From Carya illinoinensis (taxonomy: Eukaryota; Streptophyta; Magnoliopsida; Fagales; Juglandaceae), in the NCBI RefSeq assembly GCF_018687715.1, contig NC_056758.1:29142967-29206966 (forward strand): a DNA stretch of 64,000 nucleotides. Reading direction: 5' to 3'. Within the stretch, counting starts at the first letter, position 1. Each line of letters begins with the position of its first letter. This document shows, piece after piece, positions 54,766 to 64,000 of the stretch. The position numbers were made by a program, and so were the translations under genes. The notes below the pieces were generated by a model, which worked only from the letters and a program-made list of their open reading frames with translations, ran no database searches and had not been told where the DNA came from.

Positions 54766-54921
54766 AGTGAGATGAAATGAAAGTTGAATAAAATATTATT
54801 AAAATATTATTTTTTTAATATTATTATTATTTTGAGATTTAAAAAAATTGAATTTTTTATTATATTCTGTTTAAAAATTTAGATAAATTGTAATGATGAG
54901 ATGAAATGAGATAAGATAAAT
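54766..54921. repeat. MITE-like repeat with GAGATGAAATG ends
   Basis: Starts AGCGTAGTGAGATGAAATGA and ends GATGAGATGAAATGAGAT, AT-rich in the middle (AAATATTATTAAAATATTAT). It resembles a very abundant short repeat I associate with walnut and hickory genomes. The family link is from memory. Confidence 0.6.
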
Positions 54922-55962
54922 ACTTTCCGAAACTTTAAGAAGGTGGTTCGAAAAGAAAAAGAAAGGAATATAGTACTGCATGCAGTAAGTATATACTTTT
55001 TTTTTTATAAGTTAGGACTGCACTAAGTATATACTATTCGAGTGTGCAAAAGGTATATAATTACTCGGAGAGATGCTTGGTTTGTACAATAATCTTACAA
55101 AAGGAAAGTTATATACAAACTGACATGTCTTGAAATTGTACCTACTTTATGGCTATACTTTACTGGACGATGGCTCCATACCCAAGATCATTCAAAACTT
55201 ATCGGAAACCCTGTGTATACCAATCTGGCTTTCTTTAAAGGTTTATACCAACTTTCCAAAATTTCCATCCACAGATCACTAATATCTGTTGACTGTTGGT
55301 TGCATCATATATTAGAAGAAAAGTAGTTAGCATAATGAATGAAAGTAGCTACTATTTTCCAAATTCATTTTCCCGAACAAAATATATTAACCAACATCCT
55401 TCATTCTCTCGCATCCTATGATATATTATATTCTGGCAGACAGCGATAGAATTTTTGCGACATTATATCACATGAATGGTATACGGTGTGAAGTTTTTTA
55501 AATAGTATTTATTAATTAATAATAATTAAAAATAAAATAAATATCATAAAATTTATTTTCCATAACAGATTTTCGACATACATAATGCTCACTATTCAGC
55601 AGCAAGCTGTTCATCACATTATTGTATAAAATCTCTATATTTTATTTTCATAAAGGATCCGTGTATATATTATATATATATATATATATAATTTGGATTG
55701 AGGAGCGCTAGGCTGCCACCCAGTAATTACCGTTGGGTGTGCCGCCTAACAAAATTTTAAGTTTTTATTTTTATGTTAATTTTTGAATATATTCAAATAT
55801 TTTTAAAATATATAGATATATACCAATATATATATATATATATTTTGTAATTCAATAAAAATAACTTTCGTAATTATTAAATAAAAAAATTAAAATTAAA
55901 TTAAATTAATAAGCGATCAAATGTAGCGATAACATTAATTTATTCATATATCAAAGTACAGA
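54922..55962. other. Intergenic, AT-rich
   Basis: No gene. (AT)n at 55666-55691. Near 55704-55750 GGCTGCCACCCAG and GGGTGTGCCGCC face each other as a loose inverted repeat. (TA)n near 55822-55843. Confidence 0.5.
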
Positions 55963-56125
55963 ACTGCTAGATGCAGTCGGTAAATGTAAGCGGGATGCAA
56001 ACGGTTGTACGGAATGAATAAAAAAAAATTATAAAAATAATTTTTTTTATGTGGGTCCCATATTAATTCATTTTTTTTAAAGCGACTGCACGCCGCTTGT
56101 ATAACCATGACTGCAAATATCATTT
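55963..56125. repeat. MITE-like inverted repeat (CTAGATGCAGTCGG ... CGACTGCACGCCGC)
   Basis: Outer parts GCTAGATGCAGTCGGTAAAT and ...AAAGCGACTGCACGCCGCTTG... flank an AT-rich core. The left GCAGTCG and right CGACTGC are complementary. GTGGGTCCCATATTAATTCA lies near the middle. Confidence 0.5.
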
Positions 56126-56535
56126 TACATCAAAGCATAGAGAAATGATGGTGGGTCCGGAATTAGCTAGAGCTAGCTTAAACCCGAAATATGAATATAT
56201 TAGAAGATTAATGCATGATCACGAGGATATAAATCATATGTTACATATGTATGCATCACGCACATAACTACGTACGTATCTTAATTGCATGAAAGAGATC
56301 AGGTACTCGTCTAAAATATTATTTGCAGATCAGGGTTAATTTTGTTCTAACGCAAGGAATAATGAACTTGCATTTTCCTTAACTGAGGCGTCATATAAAT
56401 ATATATATTGGTTTAATTCGATGTTGACGTGATGTGGCGTCCGCACCAAATTCTCTATGATCCCTCTCTCTCTCTAGTCTTTCATCCACCTATTTTACGG
56501 TATTTTTACTCCCCATCTGACCCCTCTACTTCTCC

Positions 56536-56541
56536 TATAAA
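56536..56541 (+). promoter_or_regulatory. TATA box of the HIPP gene
   Basis: TATAAA in CTCCTATAAACCTTGG, 107 bp before the ATG, followed by a CT-rich leader (56583-56630) with TCTCTC runs, a frequent plant core-promoter feature. Confidence 0.7.
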
Positions 56542-56642
56542 CCTTGGCTTCCTGATCACACACACTCGAGAAGCTACCCACTAGTGCTCGATCTCTCTCT
56601 CTTTCTATCTCTCTCTCTCTCTCTCGTCTAGATCTCACTGTG

Positions 56643-57735
56643 ATGGCAAACAAACCACCTGAAGAAGCCCCAGAAACCTTGAAATACCAGGTATTCTCGA
56701 TCTTTGATCCATGTCAACTCGAATGTTTCTCTCTGATCTTTCTTTCTCTCTCTCATCTGTTGGCTAGCTTCTGACTCCATCCCCGAAATCTTGCAGACAT
56801 GGGTCTTGAAAGTCTCAATCCACTGCGAAGGCTGCAAGAAGAAAGTCAAGAAAATTCTGCAAAGCATTGAAGGTTTTTGCCCAATTTTAGCACTAATACG
56901 TATGATTTGTCAGTGGTCTGTGTCCAAGCGTGCGTGCGTGCGTTTGTAGGGTTAGAAATCTATCAACTTTTGGCGTGAATTTCTTCGCTTCTTGTATCGT
57001 TCAATGTTTTCAGGTGTTTATACGACCACTGTGGATGCTCAGCAGCATAAGGTTACAGTGACCGGTAACGTGGACGCAGATACTCTAATCAAGAAGCTTC
57101 AGAGATCAGGCCGAAAACACGCCGAGCTTATTCCTGAGAAGAAAGAGAAGTCTGGAAAATCAAAGAAGAACGAAAAGCAGAGGGGTGAGAAAAATAATAG
57201 TGAAGAAAATGATAATGATAATAAAGACTCTGAAGAAGGTGGTGATCAGGTAGATGAAGAGGACGGTGAAATTGACGAGCCAGCTGGAGGTAACGGTGGT
57301 GGAGGAGGAGAAGGAGGAGCCAAGAAGAAGAAAAAGAAGAAGAAGAAGCAAGGACAAAGCGGCAATCCGGCCACCAACGACGCCAGTCAGAATTCCGGCA
57401 ATGCACCTGCAGACAGTAATAATTCTCCGGCAGCTCTCAATGACCAGCTGGCACCATCCCTGGGAGCGATGAATCTCAGCCCTCCTCGTCAACATCATGT
57501 GCATCCATATCCACCATCTATGTATCATCATCCTCCACCACCACTCTACGGAATGAGTTACAATACGGCGTACCCTAGAAGCAGCACTGCTACTGCATAT
57601 TATGCCCCAGCTCCCATGCATGCCAACAGTAATACGTACTTCCACCCGGAGATCTACCCGCCGCTACTACCACTTGCCCATCCGATGGACACATATGCTG
57701 ACGACGACGACCAGAGCCAATGCTCACTCATGTGA
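56643..57735 (+). CDS. Heavy-metal-associated isoprenylated plant protein (HIPP), 3 exons
   Basis: Exons 56643-56690, 56797-56872 and 57014-57735 with GT-AG borders (ACCAG|GTATT, TTGCAG|ACA, TGAAG|GTTTT, TTTCAG|GTG) encode 281 residues. Residues about 17-80 form an HMA domain: WVLKVSIHCEGCKKKVKKIL with the CxxC metal site, then YTTTVDAQQHKVTVTGNVDA. A long low-complexity part follows: Lys/Glu/Asp-rich, a Gly run, nine consecutive lysines, then a Pro/His/Tyr-rich section (YPPSMYHHPPPPLYG). The protein ends QSQCSLM, where CSLM is a CaaX-type box for prenylation and membrane attachment. HIPPs bind heavy metals and act in metal homeostasis and stress; the partner and metal here are unknown. Appears intact. 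Confidence 0.95.
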
Positions 57736-59404
57736 TGAACTCGCGATCAGGGCCAAAATGTGGGCTATATATCTCTGATCATGAGAGTTTAATGACATAA
57801 ACTTTACTGAGCGATGGTCGGAAAGAATAAAATTTTGTAAAGATGGATTAAGATCATAAGAGAGATTAGGGAGTAAACTAGCGAAAAAATAAGAGGGGGG
57901 CCAGTGTTGTTTAGGGGCACTTAGAGGGTGTTTAATGGGTTGTCTTTATTTAGCTTTGTTAACTGCTTTTGGGGGGGTTTCCTTAAACTTAAGCCAATAG
58001 TCTCGAACTTTTGGTTTTACGTAGGACTTTAAAAAAAAATCTACTTTCCCTCTCACTCTTATGTGTAAAGCAGAATTGTTTATGGAGATCTCTTTCTTTT
58101 CTCTCAATGAAATGAAATGACGACCGAATTGCCTGAGGATCGAAGACTAAGGAGTAATTCCATAATCAACGTCAAGATATATATTCTGCACATTTCTCTT
58201 ATTGCATTAAACATCTTTGTTGATGTCTCTCTTGCTTTCAATCAAAGCTAGCAATGGTATCATAACTTTACTCTGCATTGAAAACAAGTTTGTGGTGGTT
58301 GTGTTTAGCCTTTTTCTGAACTACTGGGCATCAGGCCAATGCGAACGTACAGGCGAGAAATGCCCTTTTCAGTGGCTGGCTTATTAATTTATTTGTTGGT
58401 TAATTTAGTCATATATCTTGTTACCAAAACTTACTCATTTTGGACTACTCCTGAGCATTTCTCTATATATACGAGATATTCGACTATGAAAGTAATATCG
58501 TTTGGTACCACCAATGATTTAGAGCATGCCCCAATCGTTTCTTTGGTCAAACATTACAAAAAGCCATGCATGAATGACCAAGTTTGTGAAGCACTACTTG
58601 AGTCGTGCCACTAGTGTTGCTAGCTCCAAATTTGAGAGAGAGAGAAGAATCCTGAAATAAAGTACTTCTGCTACGTATAGTCAGTATTTTTTTTCATATC
58701 CTTTACGTACTCAACTAATATAATTGATCAAAATAATTATTTTTAAAAAAAATGAGATAGTGAATTACACTAATAGAATGTCTAAAATATATATAAAAAT
58801 GACTGAAGATAAATTTTTATCTAAATATCAATCATAGAACAAACGGATATATAGGTTCGACCCTCAACGTCCTCACCTTTTCTCTAGATCAGAATATTCA
58901 CGATGGATTATACCTCTTTTCCTACCATATGTAAAAGAGCATTTTGTATGCTTTATTATGTCCCAAATTCTTCATCCAAAATGGAAACCCTATTCCCAAC
59001 TCCCTAGCTGGCTAGGACTATATATATCTCACCAACTTGCAGAGCCGAGAGCATCATCTTTTTTTCAAAATCTAGAAAGCTAGCTCGATCGGTTTCGATG
59101 CAAGGACTGGTCAAAGATTGATTGTTACACATGCAGCATGGTTACTGCAATCATTGATCAGGAGTGCAATGCATATGAAAGATTAGCATGAATCGATTCA
59201 CTTATCTTAACTAATAATAAACTCCAACATAATAATTGAAAGATGTCCTCACGTATGTACCCTTTAGATGCAAAGGTTCAATGATGTCATTTCTTGGGTC
59301 CCTCTTTGCAGACCATGGGGTTTGTATTTATGGAATCTAGAAAACACCCACCTCTTTTTCCCATATCGAAGCATCCAGGCTTTACTTTTAAACTAGTTCC
59401 AGTA
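57736..59404. other. HIPP 3' region and intergenic
   Basis: The HIPP 3' UTR probably runs to about 58100. A frame of 91 codons at 58339-58614 begins with a hydrophobic stretch but has no similarity I can name and no supporting signals. The remainder is AT-rich without genes. Confidence 0.5.
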
Positions 59405-59640
59405 CTAGTCTTATTCCATAGAAAAATTATTTTTGTAAATTTGTATAAAGGGTATTGAAAAGTATTATATTTACAAAAAAAAATTTATAAAAATAAAATT
59501 ATAAAATGATATGATTTTATACGATATATTAAATATATTTTACAATAAAAATAATTTTATAATCTAACGTATTATATCAAATCACATCAATTTATAAGTT
59601 TATTTTTATGAAACTTTTTTATAGCTAAAACATCTCTCTT
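59405..59640. repeat. Palindromic MITE, copy 1
   Basis: GATATGATTTTATACGATATATTAAA near 59497 faces AATCTAACGTATTATATCAAATCACATCAATTTATAAG near 59560, so the element folds on itself. It matches the arrangement at 60503-60712. Confidence 0.6.
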
Positions 59641-60502
59641 CTTATTCCCTTGATAATACAATATGACGTAATTTTTAAGAAAATTTAATTTTAAATTATT
59701 TTTATAAATCAAATTTAATTATATCATAAAGAATTTGTCTTTAATACCGACTTACAAATCAAGTATTTTAAGCAAAAGTACCCAAGGCAATGCCCTTCAT
59801 TCTCTAATCTACATGCATGCTTTCAGAACCCGGCCTGATCCCTAGTTCAGCACTGCTTTTGCACACACGGAATGCAACTTTTGGTTGTGCTAGAAATATT
59901 CAGAAATTACAGAAAGTCTAGCTCTGGATGGATCATCAGATGCATGCAGGCCAGTCTCCTTTTTCTGATATATAGAGACAAACACAAAGGATCGATATAT
60001 TCGTGACTCGCAAAAGAATTGTAGATATTCTGAGATCATTGATCATGTCGATGCATGTTGGTCATGAAATGAAATGAATCGGGACGACATATGTTGTACT
60101 ATTCATTATAATGAAAAGATTGAAAAAGTGAATCTTAGTCCAAAAGCAAAATCTATCTCATAATATGTTAAAGTCTTGACCCCTCATGAATATTATCTAA
60201 CGAATTCATGTCAAGTGTTTTGTCATCTATTTGAAGAATTATTGGTAAGGTAAATATTGGAATTTCTTGAAACGTCTTCTAGAAAGAATTATCAGATTAC
60301 ATGAGAGGATTTAATTTATATACATTCTCGGTAAGCTAGCTAGCTCGGCTTCCACAAGTTTCCTTTCATTGCTTTGACTGTCGTCGCACGTTGAAATTAA
60401 ATTTATTTACAGGTAAAATAACAGTAAAGCTTATCAAAATTGACTAATTTTATATGTCATTTAATATTTATCATTTAATATTTTATCATATAATTTTATC
60501 AT
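59641..60502. other. Intergenic, no gene recognised
   Basis: AT-rich sequence with scattered GCATGC words. No frame or repeat can be supported. Confidence 0.5.
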
Positions 60503-60712
60503 TATGAGAAATGCCGACTACAATCAAAAAAAAAAATTATAAAAATATACTTATAAATTGACATGATTTTATATGATATATTAAATTTATTTAATAATAA
60601 AAATATATAATTTTATAATTTAATGTATTATAACAAATTACGTCAATTTATAAATTTTTTTTTTTATAAAATCTAAATCTCAATTTATAGTACTTCAAAG
60701 CATCTCTCTTAT
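60503..60712. repeat. Palindromic MITE, copy 2
   Basis: Left arm ATAAATTGACATGATTTTAT, right arm ATTACGTCAATTTATAAATT: clear inverted arms around TTTAATAATAAAAATATATA. Outside words TGAGAAATGCCGACTACAAT and AGCATCTCTCTTATCGTTAT border it. Confidence 0.65.
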
Positions 60713-62777
60713 CGTTATTAATGTAAGAAAACTTGAAGTACTAGTACCAGAAAACGGATTGAGATATTATAAGCTGATAGTACCTTCAAATTAATGTTTA
60801 AGCATGATCGGCTTCGACGTCCAATGAATGTGAAGTATAAAATCTTTTCCCACTGACTTGAATTAATTAATTAACAGTGATCAAATAGTTTCACCAATGC
60901 TTTGAAAAAAAACCAAAATCATAATTACTTATATAGTACTGTAATAATAATGATTGCTGTTGGTACGTGAAAGCAGAAGATAAAGATAATGATAGAGCAA
61001 CGTCATTAATGAATTAATGTAACGTATAGAGAGAGGAAGCAAAAAAAGATAAAATCTTGCTAGCTATCATGTTTGGCAGACGACAATGAATTATCAATAT
61101 TAAGATTGGCACCCAATCATCTGTCACGGCCTAACTGATAATTCCGTTTCTCTTCATTTCTTGGCTAGTTTTCAGGCTATGCTAGCTAGCTATAGGACTA
61201 AGGACATGCTTCGACGATCAGTGGTGGTGGTGGTGGGGGACCCTAATTAATTGGTTCTTATTATAGATGGCCACAGGCAGGCTATCTATCTACTACTTCT
61301 GCACCACTTGAATACAACGAGCCACCGCCCATAAAGTAGCCACCAATTGACTTAACACATACAACAATCTAGCTATACCCTTTCCCAATGGTCTGTGTAT
61401 ATAGTATGTATGAATATATACGTACATATGAGAAATGTTACAAGGAAGACACATCCATCTAATCAATATGTATGTGATTTGACGTTATTTTTGTCCGTCT
61501 ATTTAAATATATACATATTTAAATATTATGATAAGAGAATAAAAATGATAAATTACATGTTAATTAAGTAAAAGTACGTGGTATAAATCTTTGACATAGA
61601 ATTTATACCTATATTGTTCTGTCATTGGATCTTTGCCGAGGAAATATCATTTGAGAGGTACCAATCAAATGCAACCAAACTGCTGTTGAAAGTTGTTCGG
61701 AATGACAGTTGGGAAAAGGAACAAAGCAAGAAAATAATAGTAATGAAACATATTCACCCTGTACCATTATACATCTGTACTAAATGATTCCAAAGTAGCG
61801 GCTCTTTAATTTGGGTCTCTCTTTCTTCCTTTTTTTTCTTTTTATTTTTAATTTTCCTCTTCTTTTAATGAAAAGATAGTTTGTCCAATGGACGAACTCA
61901 ATCGATCCTAGAGATGAGCATCATGAACAGTTAGTCTGACTTGAGCAAATATGACACGGGTAAGAAGAAATCGGTTGAATTCCATTGAAGGGAATTCCTA
62001 AGGTATTTATCCATGAAAAATGATAGAATTATTATTATTTTATTACTTATTTATTATTTATTTTGTATTTTATTATTTTTTAATTTTTTATTTTACTTAA
62101 TCAAATTATATATTTTTTAAATTTTTTCTTAATAACTAAGAATGTTAAAAAAAATACTTAAAAGAAAATGATTAAAAAATAAAAAATTCCTAATACCTTA
62201 TAAGTAGTAAAAATTCCTAATACTAATCCTATCACTACCCTTTATCTATATATCATGTCTCAATTGTCAGATTAATTAAATCGCTAAGAAATATTTAATA
62301 TATATTAAGATACAAATAAATATATATTTTTTTTAATTTCTGAATAAGAGTATGTGCAAAAATAGAAAGCTAGAGTACCAAGTCGAAATAGAGTCACCCA
62401 CTCGTATGAAATTTTCCATGCCCACTGCTTGGGCTTCCGTGATAGCTTCTATCAACATATATTGAGTTGATCGAAGTGGTAGATGTTGAAGTGAAAGATA
62501 TATTGGCAGTTTCCATTTTCTAGAAGGCTTGGGCCTATTGAAGAAATTGCAGAATACATAGCCTGATCATTGGCCTGGGATTAAAATCATCATAGTATTT
62601 CTGGTTTACAGTGTGCTAGGCCTGGACCCACCCTTTTTAACCCAATGAGGCGTTCACAGAGTCAAATTTCTTGTTTTAACTTCAAAACCAAGGTCTGTTT
62701 GTTGCTTGGAACAAGTTATAATTGTCTCAAAATATGACTTTAAAAAAGGTACTAAAGTGAATATTAATTCCATATAG
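60713..62777. other. Intergenic, no gene recognised
   Basis: AT-rich. GTGG trinucleotide run near 61222-61238, TTTATT-rich patch 62031-62100. No protein-like frame. Confidence 0.5.
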
Positions 62778-62960
62778 ATTGGATTTTGTAAAAAAAAAAT
62801 ACTTTAGTCACAAAATGATTACACAAAGTTAAACTACAAACTGACGTGATTTAATGTAGTATGTCAAATTGTAAAATTATTTTTAAAGTAAAATATATTT
62901 AATAGATCTCATGAAGTCAAATTAGTTTATAAATTTACTTTTATGTAATTTCCTTATATA
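62778..62960. repeat. Palindromic MITE, copy 3 (diverged)
   Basis: ACAAACTGACGTGATTTAATGTAGTATGTC on the left and AAGTCAAATTAGTTTATAAA on the right share the arm words of copies 1 and 2. An (AT)n run follows at 62957-62975. Confidence 0.5.
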
Positions 62961-64000
62961 TATATATATATATATATTCACATAGCGGTTCTAAAAAAAT
63001 ATTCCAATAAATCAAGAGTGATAGATCTTCACTTCAAAATCACCTCCAACATTTCAAAATGCAGGACAAAAAAAAAAAAAAAAAAATCCTAAGTGCATCC
63101 CAAAGCCCAATAATGCCAGAATTTAGAGTCAGGCCCAATGATTTGTAGCCCATAAATCTGCACAATGGATTGATCCATGTGTGCAAATTGACTTCTTTAG
63201 TTCTTGTAGCTTTGGGAGGTCCACGTGCAATATAGTTATGTTATATATTATATTTCTATGGCACTATTGTTCACTATTCCTTGAATTTCTTTTTAAAAAA
63301 ACTACTTATACATCCATGATATTTTTAAAACTTTATTTCAAATAAAGCAAATTTATATACATTTAAAATTAAAATCATATGAAAAACTCTAATTTTAATG
63401 ATGAAGTGACGTAATCACATTGATTGGTATACAATAAAGAATAAATTAATTATATCCATATTGATATTCGAATATAATATATAATATTTTTTCTAGAGAC
63501 TATAGGAAATGATAAGTTATGTAACAAGATCTAAGATTATCAGTAGGAGCATACTGGTCTTTGTTGGATATTTACATAGCTGAGGGCGCAGTCTCATCAT
63601 GAGCAACAATTACAAACAAGAATATTATGCCCAGCATCTCGATCTATACGGATTAAAGGTGATGGACGTGCCATAGATTTGGATGCCAGCCATCGTCATT
63701 TGTCAAGTTGTGACAAATGGAATCTATTTAAGCCGTGTCCTACTAAATTGAAGTCGAATATGAATTCGTCAAAGTGGGTATCCTAAGATAAGAAAAGCAT
63801 AAGCACGTGACAAATAATCTGTACACATTTGCAGTCCTTTCAGAATTATGGAGCATCATTTGCAACAACTTCTAGGAATTAATTCCCATTCGAGGTTTGT
63901 TGAAATTTTTGAGCTATAATTTACTTTTAGTAAAGTTAGATATAGTTATGGCTGTCTAAATATCATGTATTTTTTTTAAAATAAGGTTTATTATTAAACA
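62961..64000. other. Intergenic, no gene recognised
   Basis: AT-rich to the end of the window, with an A run at 63068-63087. Nothing supportable. Confidence 0.5.

Noticed and set aside
57128..57645. Minus-strand frames of 92 and 161 codons over the HIPP third exon
   Set aside because: Shadows of the low-complexity HIPP coding sequence.
58339..58614. 91-codon frame after the HIPP gene
   Set aside because: No recognisable domain, no intron or promoter signals, AT-rich composition like its surroundings. It may be chance.

Overview
This is nuclear DNA from a flowering plant. The evidence is two spliced protein genes with plant-specific features (a phi-class glutathione transferase and an isoprenylated heavy-metal-associated protein), a plant-type PPR gene, a tRNA-Gly gene, and a dense load of plant Ty1/copia and Ty3/gypsy retrotransposons. 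The small interspersed repeat near 54.8 kb resembles one I associate with walnut, hickory and other Fagales. That placement is a guess from memory, not a result.

Layout. Positions 1-46,037 are almost entirely transposable elements. In order they are: a decayed copia pol (1-1378) cut by a Tekay/Del-type gypsy element on the minus strand (1379-11308), which is a recombined LTR-internal-LTR-partial-internal compound; a gutted copia element (11317-14999); a non-autonomous Tat-like gypsy element carrying two minisatellites (15500-19220); and a three-deep nest. The nest is an Ale-type copia (20711-41232) interrupted by a SIRE-type copia on the minus strand (24946-39297, target duplication AGATC), itself interrupted by a hAT transposon (27266-32826, 8-bp duplication CTCCCATG). 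A further short-LTR copia (41505-46032, duplication GTTAA) ends about 530 bp upstream of the first host gene.

Positions 46,038-64,000 are host territory: a GSTF gene with 3 exons (46569-47414), a single-exon PPR gene on the minus strand (48083-49495), a tRNA-Gly(CCC) gene on the minus strand, an intron-containing dephospho-CoA kinase pseudogene that has lost its start codon and P-loop (49758-52977), and a 3-exon HIPP metal-binding gene ending in a CaaX box (56643-57735). The last 6 kb is AT-rich intergenic DNA with MITE-like palindromes and no supportable gene. No host operon-like or pathway grouping is implied.

The most unusual signal is a small coiled-coil-like protein of about 145 residues, unknown to me. 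It is encoded antisense to pol in two different copia elements (SIRE-type at 26903-32909, split by the hAT; short-LTR element at 44587-45011). Both copies have a TATAAAA box about 110 bp upstream of the ATG. In their most conserved block, 8 of 11 codons differ, all silently, which points to selection on the protein. Other notable items are a clean GT-AG intron between nucleocapsid and protease of the gypsy element, LTR pairs that differ by whole tandem-repeat units, and an array of palindromic GAAACCCCTAAT motifs inside the hAT.
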